The notes below the pieces were generated by a model. That model saw only the letters and a list, made by a program, of their open reading frames with translations. It had not been told where the DNA came from and searched no databases. The position numbers and the translations under genes were made by a program. A stretch of 64,000 nt of DNA from Paenisporosarcina sp. OV554. GTDB lineage: Bacteria > Bacillota > Bacilli > Bacillales_A > Planococcaceae. Of the stretch, positions 54,586 to 64,000 are shown one piece after another. The number at the start of each line of letters is the position of its first letter. Within the stretch, counting starts at the first letter, position 1. Where the stretch lies: positions 1 through 64,000 of the forward strand of contig NZ_QBUC01000015.1 of the NCBI RefSeq assembly GCF_003058165.1, written 5' to 3'.

Positions 54586-56061
54586 TTATTTTAAATAATT
54601 AAGAGGATTGACAATTACACCATTTTTACGTACTTCAAAGTGTAAATGGATACCTGTAGAATTTCCTGTTGAACCCATAACACCTAATTTCGAACCAGAA
54701 GATACTACTTGTCCATTCTTTACATTTATTGATGCTAAATGAGCATAAGTAGTCTGAAATCCATTTTTATGATCTACTACTACTCTGTTTCCGTAAGTGC
54801 CTTCTTTTCCAGCGGATGTAACAACACCATTATCAGCTGCTTTTATTGCAAAGCCACTAGGTCGAGCAATATCAATTCCGCGATGCTCTCTACCCCAACG
54901 TCGGCCCATTTCACTTGAAATGTAGCCCCCTTCAGCTGGCCAAGAAAACTTACCTGAACCACGAGATGGAGTTACCTTTGTCCCTTTAACTACGATACTA
55001 TTTTTTGCTTCTTTAACAATCTTTTCTTTTTGAATAGATTTGTCTACAGGAATCCCGTTTTGTTCTCGAATTATATACGTTATTTCTTTGGCTCCATTAC
55101 TACCTTTTTGAAGAACTTTAGAATCACCTTTAAACATTTCAGATGAATTTTTCACTTGTTTTTCAAACTTCACTTCTTTTATTTGTTTTCCCTCACGAAC
55201 AACTTCTACATTCACTAAAGGTTTAACCTCGGTAACTTTTAATTGTTTACCAATTTGTAGAACACTCTCTTCGCTAAAGCCATTGTTTAACTTTGTTAAT
55301 TCAGCAGAAGTAAGATTATGTTGAGCAGCGATTTTGCTAAATGAATCCCCGGCTTGAACCGAATATGTTTTCTCTTCTAAAGCACCTTGTTGAAGGTAAC
55401 TAACTGCTTCATTTACGGTCAAAATCTTATCTGGTTTTGCTTGTTTTGTCACACCAGAAACTGATTCTTTTAGCTCAATGTCTAAAATTCTTGTTTCATT
55501 ATCCTTCAATGGTGGTAAAGAATCTTTAGAGTCTTGATGAGCTTCCAATTCGATGAGTTCTTTTTCAGAAATAGATTGAAGTTTTAATTTGCGAATTACT
55601 TCATCGTACGATTTTAAGTCTTTGACGTAGACGGCAATCTCGTCATTGACCGACAATGCAAATGCATCTGCAGCGACCGTTACTAGGTCGTCTAGCTTGT
55701 CAATTGTTTTCGTATCGTTTGTTTCTTGATCAAAGACTTGCTCCGGAATGATGGACAATTTCGATCCATCCGTGAGTTTCAAATCATCGTATTGGGAGCT
55801 TGTCTTTTCAATTTTTTCTTCTACGAGGTCTTTCACAACCTTTTTATCTGAAACCGCTCCTACATATTCACCACTAGCATATATATGAAAAATCTCCTGC
55901 AATTGACTGCTTTCATTGTCTTTTGCAAATCCGATATTAAATGTAAGACTTGAAGCAAGCACTACGATTATGGCTGCTTTTTTCATTATATTTGATGTGC
56001 GGTTTGGCTTTCGGTCGGATGAAATCTTCTTCCTGTCACCAGTATTCCATTTCAAATTCAT
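54586..56061 (-). CDS. LysM-G5-M23 cell-wall endopeptidase
   Basis: A 491-aa exported protein. After a basic N-terminus a hydrophobic signal/anchor (KKAAIIVVLASSLTFNIGFA) is followed by an extracellular region, a LysM motif (YSVQAGDSFSKIAAQHNLTS, about 235-280), a G5-like domain (NVEVVREGKQIKEV, about 285-360) and an M23 peptidase domain. The last has zinc ligands in EHRGIDIARP and GIHLHFEVRKNG (about 385-490). It would cut peptidoglycan cross-bridges. Its position beside walRK and its type make it a likely WalR target, but no clear WalR box was found upstream; a palindrome at 56109-56126 is a candidate operator. Confidence 0.9.
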   Translation of the reverse strand: MNLKWNTGDRKKISSDRKPNRTSNIMKKAAIIVVLASSLTFNIGFAKDNESSQLQEIFHIYASGEYVGAVSDKKVVKDLVEEKIEKTSSQYDDLKLTDGSKLSIIPEQVFDQETNDTKTIDKLDDLVTVAADAFALSVNDEIAVYVKDLKSYDEVIRKLKLQSISEKELIELEAHQDSKDSLPPLKDNETRILDIELKESVSGVTKQAKPDKILTVNEAVSYLQQGALEEKTYSVQAGDSFSKIAAQHNLTSAELTKLNNGFSEESVLQIGKQLKVTEVKPLVNVEVVREGKQIKEVKFEKQVKNSSEMFKGDSKVLQKGSNGAKEITYIIREQNGIPVDKSIQKEKIVKEAKNSIVVKGTKVTPSRGSGKFSWPAEGGYISSEMGRRWGREHRGIDIARPSGFAIKAADNGVVTSAGKEGTYGNRVVVDHKNGFQTTYAHLASINVKNGQVVSSGSKLGVMGSTGNSTGIHLHFEVRKNGVIVNPLNYLK

Positions 56062-56415
56062 GATAAAGCCCCTCTCAAAATCTCATCCGAAAACGAATGG
56101 TTCTTTTTGTGTGAAACATTTCACACTTATATAATTTAACACAACCTATTTCTTCAGTCCTCACGATCGCCCACATTGTAAAGAAAATGACTCATTCATT
56201 CCATGTATTACATTTAAATGGTATAAATTGCATTAAAAAGATGTCTATATTCTAATAATTCTATTTTATTTCACATAATAAATATCTCTTTTCACCTAGT
56301 ACTTCAATTTCGACGCTCCTTTATTGTTGTTTTTGTCATATTCTAAGTCCCCTGCCTATGCTATTTAGCTGCAATACGTTAAAATTAGAGTATTAGTTAG
56401 AGAAGGGGAAATTCA
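56062..56415. other. Divergent intergenic region, M23 peptidase / yitT
   Basis: 354 bp of AT-rich promoter DNA between divergent genes. The only notable element is the GTGTGAAA/TTTCACAC dyad near the peptidase start. Confidence 0.5.
56109..56126. promoter_or_regulatory. Palindromic candidate operator before the M23 peptidase gene
   Basis: GTGTGAAA and TTTCACAC are exact complements with a 2-nt centre, too tight for an RNA hairpin loop but typical of a dimeric repressor site. It lies about 48 nt upstream of the start, next to a TATATAAG stretch that could be a minus-strand -10. The binding protein is unknown. Confidence 0.45.
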
Positions 56416-57321
56416 ATGACTGACGAACAAGAACAACGAAATGCTATAAAAAAAATACCTTATGCTCACAGGAAAGCATCTAAAGCTGTCGTAGCAAAAC
56501 GTATTGTTATGATTATCATAGGTGCTATTTTTATGGCCATGAGTATTGAATTATTCTTAGTACCTAATCAATTATTAGATGGCGGTATTGTGGGAATATC
56601 CATTATCTTATCTCATCTATCGGGTCTTGAAATAGGACTCTTTATTTTCCTACTAAACATACCTTTCTTTTTTATAGGATATAAACAAATTGGTAAAACG
56701 TTTGCTTTATCTACAGTGTTAGGAATAACTGTCCTCTCAATTTTTACATATTTTTTACATCCTGTTGCTCGTTTCACAGATGATTTACTTTTAGCAACTG
56801 TTTTTGGTGGAATCGTACTCGGTATAGGTGTTGGACTTGTCATTCGTTATGGTGGCTCTTTAGATGGCACTGAAATCTTAGCTATTCTTTTTAGTAGCAA
56901 GTCGGCTTTTTCTGTAGGCGAAATTATTATGGTCTTCAACGTAATGATTTTCACGATTGCAGGATTTGTATTTACTTGGGAACAAGCGATGTATTCTGCA
57001 TTGGCTTACTTTATCGCCTATAAAACAATCGATATTGTAATCCAAGGATTAGACGAATCAAAATCGGTGTATATCATCAGTGAACATGTTGATGAAGTCG
57101 GTGAAGCCATTATTGACCGACTGGGACGTGGAGTTACTTATTTACACGGTGAAGGTGCGTATACTGGAGATAAGAAGAAAATTATTTTCACTGTAATCAC
57201 CCGTTTAGAAGAAGCGAAACTAAAAACCATTGTAGAAGATATCGATCTTCAAGCGTTTGTGGCAATTGGGAACATAGCAGAAGTACGTGGTGGACGTTTC
57301 AAGAAAAAAAATATTCATTAA
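56416..57321 (+). CDS. YitT family membrane protein (DUF161/DUF2179)
   Basis: A 301-aa protein. About five hydrophobic segments occupy residues 25-200, with MSIELFLVPNQLLDGGIVGIS and YGGSLDGTEILAIL, the conserved YitT motifs. A C-terminal cytoplasmic DUF2179 domain follows (KSVYIISEHVDEVGEAIIDR through GRGVTYLHGEGAYTGDKKK). The function is unknown; it may be a transporter. AGAAGGGGA precedes the ATG. Single gene with a strong terminator. Confidence 0.9.
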   Translation: MTDEQEQRNAIKKIPYAHRKASKAVVAKRIVMIIIGAIFMAMSIELFLVPNQLLDGGIVGISIILSHLSGLEIGLFIFLLNIPFFFIGYKQIGKTFALSTVLGITVLSIFTYFLHPVARFTDDLLLATVFGGIVLGIGVGLVIRYGGSLDGTEILAILFSSKSAFSVGEIIMVFNVMIFTIAGFVFTWEQAMYSALAYFIAYKTIDIVIQGLDESKSVYIISEHVDEVGEAIIDRLGRGVTYLHGEGAYTGDKKKIIFTVITRLEEAKLKTIVEDIDLQAFVAIGNIAEVRGGRFKKKNIH

Positions 57322-57336
57322 TGTCTCTGTAAAGAA

Positions 57337-57373
57337 AAAATGCGCTTTCCCATTATGGGAAGCGCATTTTTTT
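57337..57373 (+). terminator. Terminator of yitT
   Basis: AAAATGCGCTT.CCC and GGGAAGCGCATTTT pair with one bulged T, followed by TTT. Confidence 0.9.
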
Positions 57374-57502
57374 GTTAGTGGTCGATTCAGTTGTTTGCTG
57401 CTAAATGTTTGTAGGAAATATATTCTGAAGTGATCTGAGAAGAATCAAAAATGCAATCTGAACTATGAGCCAGAGCGCTATTGATCCAATGCCCAAAAAC
57501 GC

Positions 57503-57537
57503 AAAAAAGCGAAGAAAGTTTCCTTTCCCCGCTTTTT
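57503..57537 (-). terminator. Terminator of purA
   Basis: On the minus strand AAAAAGCG..GAAAG pairs with CTTTC..CGCTTTTTT; it lies 15 nt after the purA stop. Confidence 0.8.
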
Positions 57538-57551
57538 CGTGGGTTATTAAT

Positions 57552-58838
57552 TTAGCGCCAAACGCTAGTAATAATATTAGTTTGATTTCGATCTGGTCCT
57601 ACTGAGAAAATTGAAATTGGTACACCGCTTAATTGTGAAATTCGTTCTAAGTAGTGTCTTGCATTTTCTGGAAGTTGGTCAAGTGATTTGCAAGATGTTA
57701 CATCTTCGCTCCAACCTGGTAATTCTTCGTATACTGGTTCGCAGTCAGCTAACATACGTAAGTTCGCTGGATACTCAGTAATCAGTTCACCCTTATATCT
57801 GTAAGCTGTACAAATCTTCACCGTGTCTAATCCAGTCAACACGTCAATCGAGTTAACTGTAAGATCTGTTAATCCACTCACACGACGTGCATGGCGGATA
57901 ACTACGCTATCAAACCAACCGATACGTCGTGGACGACCAGTTGTTGTACCATACTCTTTACCAACTTCACGAATTTGATTGCCAACTTCGTCAAATAATT
58001 CAGTTGGGAACGGACCATCACCTACGCGAGATGTATATGCTTTACATACACCCACAACGTGGTTAATTTTCGTTGGGCCTACACCCGCTCCAATTGTCAC
58101 TCCACCTGCTACCGGGTTAGAAGATGTCACAAATGGATAAGTACCTTGGTCAATATCTAGCATAACCCCTTGTGCACCTTCAAATAAAACACGTCGGCCA
58201 TCATCTAAAGCGTCGTTCAATACTTTAGATGTATCCGTTACATACTTAGCAATTTCTTGACCATAACCGTAGTATTCTTCAAGAATTTCTTCTTTTGTAA
58301 AACCTTCTGTTTCATAGAACTTATCAAACAAACGGTTTTTCTCTTCTAAATTGCGCTCAAGTTTTTCTTCAAATACTTCTTTATCAAGTAAGTCAGCCAT
58401 ACGAATACCTACACGTGCTGCTTTATCCATGTAAGCTGGTCCAATACCTTTACCTGTAGTACCAATTTTGTTTGCACCACGACGAGTTTCTTCCACTTCG
58501 TCTTGCTTCAAGTGGTAAGGTAAAATAACGTGTGCACGATTTGAAATACGTAAGTTTTCAGTCGTTACCCCACGCTCATGTAATCCTTTTAACTCTTTTA
58601 CTAATGCTTTTGGATCGACAACCATTCCGTTCCCGATTACTGAAATTTTGTCTTTATAAAAAATACCTGAAGGGATTAGGTGAAGCTTGTACGTTTCTCC
58701 ACCAAAAATAATGGTATGTCCCGCGTTATTCCCACCTTGATAACGAGCAATTACTTCAGAATTCTCAGATAGGAAGTCGGTAATTTTCCCTTTACCTTCG
58801 TCTCCCCATTGTGTTCCTACTACTACAACCGATGTCAT
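57552..58838 (-). CDS. purA: Adenylosuccinate synthetase
   Basis: A 428-aa enzyme joining IMP and aspartate with GTP, the first step from IMP to AMP. The N-terminal [19 protein letters not shown] has the P-loop, NNAGHTI follows, and [24 protein letters not shown] and [13 protein letters not shown] are the family signatures. ATG 58838 is preferred over an upstream in-frame start because GGAGG is 8 nt before it. Confidence 0.97.
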   Translation of the reverse strand: MTSVVVVGTQWGDEGKGKITDFLSENSEVIARYQGGNNAGHTIIFGGETYKLHLIPSGIFYKDKISVIGNGMVVDPKALVKELKGLHERGVTTENLRISNRAHVILPYHLKQDEVEETRRGANKIGTTGKGIGPAYMDKAARVGIRMADLLDKEVFEEKLERNLEEKNRLFDKFYETEGFTKEEILEEYYGYGQEIAKYVTDTSKVLNDALDDGRRVLFEGAQGVMLDIDQGTYPFVTSSNPVAGGVTIGAGVGPTKINHVVGVCKAYTSRVGDGPFPTELFDEVGNQIREVGKEYGTTTGRPRRIGWFDSVVIRHARRVSGLTDLTVNSIDVLTGLDTVKICTAYRYKGELITEYPANLRMLADCEPVYEELPGWSEDVTSCKSLDQLPENARHYLERISQLSGVPISIFSVGPDRNQTNIITSVWR

Positions 58839-58930
58839 AATCAGCACCTCCGTCAGACGCTTTCACGCGTCCTGAATCAAACAGTCTTAATTGTACCAAC
58901 GTAAACGCATTTAGTCAACCAAAAACAAGA

Positions 58931-58978
58931 AAAACACGAACATAAAAATGAAATAAGACATTCATCGTTCGTGTTTTT
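58931..58978 (-). terminator. Terminator after dnaC
   Basis: AAAACACGAAC (58931-58941) and GTTCGTGTTTT (58967-58977) form an 11-bp stem with a 25-nt loop; T tracts lie on both strands. It separates dnaC from purA. Confidence 0.75.
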
Positions 58979-58987
58979 TCCAGAAAG

Positions 58988-60349
58988 CTAATAGTCAGGT
59001 GTTGGTTGTTGATGCTGACTCCAATCAATGTTTACAAACTTATTGAACTCTTTAACAAAAGCAAGGGTTACAGTCCCTGTAGGGCCGTTACGTTGTTTCG
59101 CAATTATAATTTCAATCATGTTTTGATTTTCAGTCTCCTTATCGTAGTAATCCTCACGATATAAGAAAGATACAATATCGGCATCTTGCTCAATACTTCC
59201 CGATTCACGTAAATCGGACATCATTGGACGCTTGTCCTGACGTTGCTCTACTCCACGAGAAAGCTGAGACAATGCAATAACAGGCACTTGTAACTCACGT
59301 GCAAGTGATTTTAATGATCTTGAAATTTCCGATACTTCTTGTTGACGATTTTCTTTACCGTTTGAGCTACCTACAATAAGTTGCAAGTAATCAATCATGA
59401 TCATACCGAGACCAAATTCTTGTTTTAGTCGACGACACTTTGACCGAATTTCATTTATACGAATACCCGGAGTATCGTCGATGAAAATTCCAGCGTTAGA
59501 CAAACTACCCATAGCCATTGTTAGTTTGCGCCAATCTTCTGCAGTTAATGCACCCGTACGTAACACTTGTGCATCAATATTTCCTTCCGCACAAAGCATA
59601 CGCATTACCAGCTGCTCTGCACCCATCTCTAGACTGAAGATGGCTACATTTTCTTCGGTTTTGGTTGCCACATTTTGCGCCACATTCAAGGCAAAAGCGG
59701 TTTTACCTACTGACGGTCGGGCTGCAACAATAATTAAATCATTGCGTTGGAAACCGGCAGTAATACGGTCTAAATCACGGAACCCTGTAGGTACACCTGT
59801 AATATCACCTTTACGAGCATGAAGAAGTTCAATGTTGTCATACGTTTGCACCAACACATCTTTTATGTGTCTGAAATCACCCGCATTTTTCCGATTGGAT
59901 ACTTCCATCATTTTCTTTTCGGCTTCAGATAATAAGGCTTCTACTTCATCTTCACGTGTAAAGCCATCCTCGACGATATTTGTTGCTACTCGAATTAAAC
60001 GACGTAACAACGCCTTTTCTTCCACTATGCGTGCGTAATGTGCAATGTTAGCTGCGGTAGGCACTGAATTCGCGATTTCTGTTAAATACGAAAGACCACC
60101 AACATCTTCTAGTTCCTTCTTTGACGATAATTCTTCTGTCACTGTCACGACGTCGATTGGTTTTCCTTGATCGCTTAGACGATTCATCGTCTGGAAAATC
60201 TTTTGATGCGCTACTCTATAAAAATCTTCATATTGTAATATTTCTGCAGCCGTAATGAGCGCTTGAGGCTCTAAAAAGATAGCCCCAATAACGGACTGTT
60301 CAGCTTCTTGGTTGTGAGGGGGAATCCGATCCATCATGGGCTCGCTCAT
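58988..60349 (-). CDS. dnaC: Replicative DNA helicase (DnaB family; DnaC in Bacillus)
   Basis: A 453-aa hexameric helicase that unwinds DNA at the replication fork. The N-terminal domain begins DRIPPHNQEAEQSVIGAIFL. The RecA-like domain has Walker A VAARPSVGKTAFAL, AIFSLEMGAEQLVMRM, the Walker B-like MIMIDYLQLI and arginine-finger region ENRQQEVSEISRSLK. It follows rplI by 12 nt in the gdpP-rplI-dnaC group. Confidence 0.97.
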   Translation of the reverse strand: MSEPMMDRIPPHNQEAEQSVIGAIFLEPQALITAAEILQYEDFYRVAHQKIFQTMNRLSDQGKPIDVVTVTEELSSKKELEDVGGLSYLTEIANSVPTAANIAHYARIVEEKALLRRLIRVATNIVEDGFTREDEVEALLSEAEKKMMEVSNRKNAGDFRHIKDVLVQTYDNIELLHARKGDITGVPTGFRDLDRITAGFQRNDLIIVAARPSVGKTAFALNVAQNVATKTEENVAIFSLEMGAEQLVMRMLCAEGNIDAQVLRTGALTAEDWRKLTMAMGSLSNAGIFIDDTPGIRINEIRSKCRRLKQEFGLGMIMIDYLQLIVGSSNGKENRQQEVSEISRSLKSLARELQVPVIALSQLSRGVEQRQDKRPMMSDLRESGSIEQDADIVSFLYREDYYDKETENQNMIEIIIAKQRNGPTGTVTLAFVKEFNKFVNIDWSQHQQPTPDY

Positions 60350-60361
60350 TGCAGTCTCTCC

Positions 60362-60811
60362 TTATGCTTCTTCTGTTACATGTACTTTCAATATAGCAGT
60401 TACTTCTTGATGTAATTTTACTGGAATGTTTGTATAACCTAATCCACGAATGGCATCATCTAATTCCATTTTACGTTTATCGATTTTAATTCCTGTTGAT
60501 TTGTGAAGTTGTTCAGCTACTTGTTTCGTTGTAATCGAACCAAATAAACGGCCACCTTCGCCAGATTTAGCTTTTAATTCTACCGTTATTTCTTCTAATT
60601 TCTCTTTTAACTTTTTCGCATCTTCATGCACTTGTTCAGCCTGTTGATCTTGTTTTCGTTTTTGACCATCTAATGCACTAATTGTTGCTTGGTTCGCTTC
60701 TGTTGCTAAGTTGTTTTTCAATAAAAAGTTATGGGCATACCCATCTGCTACATTTTTAATTTCGCCTTTTTTCCCTTTGCCTTTAACATCTTTCAAGAAA
60801 ATTACTTTCAT
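60362..60811 (-). CDS. rplI: 50S ribosomal protein L9
   Basis: A 149-aa protein with the N-terminal rRNA-binding domain [20 protein letters not shown] and [16 protein letters not shown], then the long connecting helix ([19 protein letters not shown]) and the C-terminal domain. Its ATG overlaps the gdpP stop by 4 bp. Confidence 0.97.
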   Translation of the reverse strand: MKVIFLKDVKGKGKKGEIKNVADGYAHNFLLKNNLATEANQATISALDGQKRKQDQQAEQVHEDAKKLKEKLEEITVELKAKSGEGGRLFGSITTKQVAEQLHKSTGIKIDKRKMELDDAIRGLGYTNIPVKLHQEVTAILKVHVTEEA

Positions 60812-62784
60812 GTTGATTGGCCTCCTTCGACAATTTCAATGATTGCTAATTTCAGTTGTTCAATTGCTATCTCAATCATGCCATTTTTAATTTGACATGC
60901 GGCATTAGTTAAATGACCACCGCCACCGAGTTTTTCCATAATCACTTGAACATTAATTTCACCCATAGAACGTGCGCTAATGCCCACATCTCCATTATCT
61001 TTTTTAGCCACTACAAATGAGGCTGATACACCCTTCATAGTCAGCAGAATATCTGCAGTCTGTGCAATAAGCACTTGGCTATAAGGTTTCGTTTCTTCCC
61101 CGTGCGCAATTGCTATACCTTCGCGGAAAAATTCAACGGTTTGGACAATTTTTGAACGTTCAATATATGTCGCTATGTCTTCTTTCAGCAAACGCTGCAC
61201 TAACACTGTGTCTGCTCCATTTGTGCGTAAATATGAGGCTGCCTCAAATGTTCTTGCTCCTGTCCGAAGAGTAAAGCTCTTCGTATCGACAATAATTCCA
61301 GCAAGCATCGCAGTTGCTTCAAGCATGGATATTTTATCATGTTTAGGCTGATATTCAAGTAACTCTGTTACAAGTTCAGATGTTGATGATGCATAAGGCT
61401 CCATATAAACAAGCATTGTATTAGAGATAAACTCTTCACCACGACGGTGATGATCTATAACCACTACTTTTTCAGCTCGATTTAATAGCTTTTCATCAAT
61501 AACCATACTTGGTTTATGTGTATCTACGACCACGAGTAATGTGCGATCAGTTAATTTCGATAACGCTTCTTCAGGTGTTATAAAGCGTTCAAACAGCTCT
61601 GGCTTATTTTTCACTTCTTGCATTAATCGTGTCACACTCTGGTCAAGTTCATCAAAATTAATGACAACATAGCCATTAATTTGATTCATCTCTGCCATCT
61701 TACGTACACCGACAGCGGCACCTATAGCATCCATGTCCGGCAATTGATGCCCCATTACGAATACTTGATCACTATCTTGAATTAAATCACGCAATGCATG
61801 TGAAATGACACGTGCCCGAACCCGAGTGCGCTTTTCTGCTGGGTTCGTTTTACCACCATAAAACTTTACTTTTCCACTTGGCTGTTTAATGGCAACTTGG
61901 TCACCACCACGTCCTAATACTAAATCCAAACTTGACTGTGCAAGTTGACCAAGCTCAACTAATGATGATGATCCTGCACCAACTCCGATACTAAGCGTCA
62001 AGGATAAGTTTAATTTAGAAGTAGTTTCTCTTATTTCATCTAATATCGCAAACTTCGTTTTTTCTAGTTCAAGTAAAATGGATTCATTTAATACAGCAAT
62101 GAAGCGGTCTGATGAAATTCGTTTAACATAAATTCCATAACCTGCTCCCCAGTTATTGACCAGAGACGTTACCATGCTATTTAACTGACTTCGTGTTTGA
62201 TCTTCCATCCCTTGTGCTAATTCATCATAATTATCAATAAACAACACGGCAATCACGCTACGATCAGCATAATATAACGTTTCAAGCTCTGTTTGCTCCG
62301 TAATGTCAAAGAAATATAAGAGTTTTTCTTCTGGTTTATACAAGATTTTAAATTTCTTTCCTGACAAACTTATAGTTTGCTCTTTATTATCTTCTTGCTT
62401 TACAAGTGTGTGAAATTCTTCAGACAATGTAAATAAATTTTCTCCAATAATTGAATCAAATTCGAGCTCTCTTGCCATGTATGGATTTGCCCATTCGATT
62501 GTCCAATGCTCATTTACCAATAAAATACCAATTGGCATTTCGAGTAACGCTTCTTCTCCCACTCGTTTCATCCGGTAAGACAAAGTCTCGATATGTTTTT
62601 CTGTCTCTTCATATAAACGCTTCTCTAATTGCCAACCTATCAATAAAACTGTGGCAAATAGAACAGCTACAATTATACCTATCCACATATGCCAGAACAG
62701 GAGTAAGAGAGCGCTTATCAGGCCGAGCAATGATAGAAAAAATAAAGGAACACGAATTGGTCTTTTTCTAAAAAATGCTGACAT
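60808..62784 (-). CDS. gdpP: Cyclic-di-AMP phosphodiesterase GdpP
   Basis: A 658-aa membrane protein. Two N-terminal helices (about residues 10-55) are followed by a PAS domain, a degenerate GGDEF domain and a DHH/DHHA1 phosphodiesterase. The DHH motifs are [29 protein letters not shown] and [16 protein letters not shown]1 has [12 protein letters not shown]. It hydrolyses c-di-AMP to pApA and so affects potassium balance, wall stress and beta-lactam tolerance. It is coupled to rplI and preceded by yybS. Confidence 0.97.
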   Translation of the reverse strand: MSAFFRKRPIRVPLFFLSLLGLISALLLLFWHMWIGIIVAVLFATVLLIGWQLEKRLYEETEKHIETLSYRMKRVGEEALLEMPIGILLVNEHWTIEWANPYMARELEFDSIIGENLFTLSEEFHTLVKQEDNKEQTISLSGKKFKILYKPEEKLLYFFDITEQTELETLYYADRSVIAVLFIDNYDELAQGMEDQTRSQLNSMVTSLVNNWGAGYGIYVKRISSDRFIAVLNESILLELEKTKFAILDEIRETTSKLNLSLTLSIGVGAGSSSLVELGQLAQSSLDLVLGRGGDQVAIKQPSGKVKFYGGKTNPAEKRTRVRARVISHALRDLIQDSDQVFVMGHQLPDMDAIGAAVGVRKMAEMNQINGYVVINFDELDQSVTRLMQEVKNKPELFERFITPEEALSKLTDRTLLVVVDTHKPSMVIDEKLLNRAEKVVVIDHHRRGEEFISNTMLVYMEPYASSTSELVTELLEYQPKHDKISMLEATAMLAGIIVDTKSFTLRTGARTFEAASYLRTNGADTVLVQRLLKEDIATYIERSKIVQTVEFFREGIAIAHGEETKPYSQVLIAQTADILLTMKGVSASFVVAKKDNGDVGISARSMGEINVQVIMEKLGGGGHLTNAACQIKNGMIEIAIEQLKLAIIEIVEGGQST

Positions 62785-62796
62785 TTTTCCAGCTCC

Positions 62797-63738
62797 TTAT
62801 TTTCTGTTCTTCTCTTTGACATACAATCGAGCGTTGAATCCCAAATCAATAATTCCGATTATAAATGTAATCGACTGTAAAGGGAACGCTAAAATAGTTG
62901 CGACAAAAGCAAGCCATTTTGGCCATCTCTGTTGATGGATGTAGAATTGAATGAACGAAATACCTTGTAAAATAAGTAATACTCGAAGTATCAGGGTTGC
63001 ATTTGCAAATACCATAAATGCAAAGGTACCTTTCTCCAATTCGACAAATAAAGTGACTACAATCACTACCATGTAATACCATAAAATAGATTTAGGGAAT
63101 TTCATGTTTCGATATGCGGGGAACTTCGGTACAACTAATCCCAATCTTTTTAAAACAGGCAATAAAATATTGATAAACACAATAACCAAAAGAAAAACAG
63201 AAATAATCAAGATGGATGGAATAACTGTTTCAAACATGAATAATATTTCTGCTACAGTATTATCATAGTTATTCGGCAATGCATTATAACGTTCTAATAA
63301 CGCACCAATTTGATCATATTGATTTGACGCGATTGTTAATAATTCTTTCACCGGATTAACTCCGAAAAGCAACACAACAACCACATATTGAATGACAATA
63401 GTTGCAAGTAATACAATTACTGTCGACAGTAACATAAATAGCTTGCTTTTTTTCATCCGAATTGCATCACCGATAACAAGACCCAGTACTGCATGAATCA
63501 TGCTGATTGGGACTGCCAGTAATCCTCCGATAAAAAAAGATATTCCGATACTAACTACAGTAACGAGAATAGACGTTTTGCGATTAAATTTCGCACTATA
63601 CCAGGCTAGTGGTAATGCGATAAAAAATGAGGTAATAAAACTAACTATAGGCACATATAAAGAAACAGCCAACAAAATAGAGAACAGTACAATTACCATT
63701 GCACCTAATTTTAGCTGTCTCGTTTGTTCATTCGGCAT
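62797..63738 (-). CDS. yybS: DUF2232 membrane protein YybS
   Basis: A 313-aa protein with about eight hydrophobic segments, beginning LGAMVIVLFSILLAVSLYVP. It has the DUF2232 layout and sits directly upstream of gdpP (12-nt gap), where yybS is found in Bacillales. The transport or other role is unknown. Confidence 0.9.
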   Translation of the reverse strand: MPNEQTRQLKLGAMVIVLFSILLAVSLYVPIVSFITSFFIALPLAWYSAKFNRKTSILVTVVSIGISFFIGGLLAVPISMIHAVLGLVIGDAIRMKKSKLFMLLSTVIVLLATIVIQYVVVVLLFGVNPVKELLTIASNQYDQIGALLERYNALPNNYDNTVAEILFMFETVIPSILIISVFLLVIVFINILLPVLKRLGLVVPKFPAYRNMKFPKSILWYYMVVIVVTLFVELEKGTFAFMVFANATLILRVLLILQGISFIQFYIHQQRWPKWLAFVATILAFPLQSITFIIGIIDLGFNARLYVKEKNRK

Positions 63739-63923
63739 TCAAAAACCTTCCTAACTTAAAAAACATATATTCATTATTAAATTACCTTGATCCTCTTTAG
63801 CTATATAGGAAACACTATTTGTTGGGCATTTATTCTACCCTTTGAAGGGCAACATTACCTTCTTATTGTAACATGTTGTACAAGATGCAACAAAAGTTCA
63901 AAATAAGTGAAACTGCAGAAATC

Positions 63924-63950
63924 AAAAAAAGACCGGTTTCCCGGTCTTTT
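63924..63950 (-). terminator. Terminator of the rpsR transcript
   Basis: AAAAGACCGG and CCGGTCTTTT form a 10-bp stem with a TTTC loop, followed on the minus strand by TTTTTTTGAT. It lies 20 nt after the rpsR stop, separating the ribosomal operon from yybS. Confidence 0.9.
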
Positions 63951-63969
63951 AAGCGTTCATGTTCAATTC

Positions 63970-64000
63970 TTATCTTTCTTCAGTAGAGAAAGGAAGTAAT
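63970..64000 (-). CDS. rpsR: 30S ribosomal protein S18, C-terminal end (partial)
   Basis: The last nine codons before a TAA at 63970-63972 on the minus strand read LLPFSTEER, matching the typical S18 C-terminus (MALLPYxxx). A terminator follows, and rpsR upstream of yybS-gdpP is the expected order. Only the tail is visible. Confidence 0.7.
   Translation of the reverse strand, partial: LLPFSTEER

Noticed and set aside
56105-56130. CcpA cre site before the M23 peptidase gene
   Set aside because: The palindrome lacks the central CG and has a 2-nt shorter spacing than a cre site; reported as an unassigned dyad instead.
1-64000. CRISPR arrays, rRNA or tRNA genes, transposases, prophage genes
   Set aside because: None was recognised on either strand; the only repeat arrays are the parC-like palindromes and the 21-bp repeat, which lack CRISPR repeat-spacer structure.

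Overview
The window looks like chromosomal DNA of an endospore-forming, low-GC Firmicute of the Bacillales, most like the Planococcaceae (Sporosarcina, Psychrobacillus, Paenisporosarcina and relatives). The evidence is a GerA-type spore germinant receptor, a YteA-like sporulation protein, the WalRK-YycHI-YycJ-HtrA-RlmH block, and the order rpsR, yybS, gdpP, rplI, dnaC, purA that lies near the replication origin in this order. The family-level placement is inference. No rRNA gene, tRNA gene, CRISPR array or recognisable transposase was found.

Layout. 1-1.5 kb: 5' part of a gerA-family gene. 1.9-3.6 kb: an RNase J with features of both J1 and J2. 3.6-4.2 kb: a SET-domain protein. 4.8-7.4 kb: a secreted M6 metalloprotease (InhA-like) preceded by a 13-codon leader ORF and an attenuator-like hairpin. 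7.4-9.6 kb: a small kinase, a frameshifted SRPBCC gene, and a MerR/SRPBCC pair. 9.7-13 kb: an NCS2 purine permease, a coiled-coil protein with a small partner, and the C-terminal half of an MFS transporter. 13.1-17.7 kb: a complete livJHMGF branched-chain amino acid ABC operon with a candidate CodY site. 18.4-21.5 kb: yteA, the divergent ohr/ohrR pair with a clear palindromic operator, and a quinone-oxidoreductase-like gene. 21.7-27.8 kb: gltBD glutamate synthase. 28-38.5 kb: accessory genes (cupin/HD-GYP protein, APH kinase, nucleotidyltransferase, MsrAB, proline iminopeptidase, MATE, CNT nucleoside transporter) interrupted by gene-poor stretches. These stretches hold a candidate structured RNA, a 21-bp tandem repeat and a decayed luciferase-like monooxygenase.

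39-44 kb: small hypothetical genes, a PgeF/laccase-domain protein, then a 2.4-kb cassette with an actin-like ParM, a ParR-like adaptor and an array of TGTACA palindromes that resembles a parC centromere. The cassette is bounded by about 70-bp inverted repeats, and each repeat contains a terminator facing outward. It looks like a complete type II plasmid-partition module inside the chromosome and is the most unusual object here.

44.6-64 kb: conserved core. This holds mqo, rlmH, a CxxH/CxxC mini-protein, htrA, walJ-I-H-K-R, a LysM-G5-M23 cell-wall hydrolase, yitT, purA, dnaC, rplI, gdpP, yybS and the 3' end of rpsR. Most of these genes lie on the minus strand. The cell-wall stress system (WalRK and its membrane regulators), wall hydrolase, quality-control protease and c-di-AMP phosphodiesterase are grouped near the replication and translation genes.
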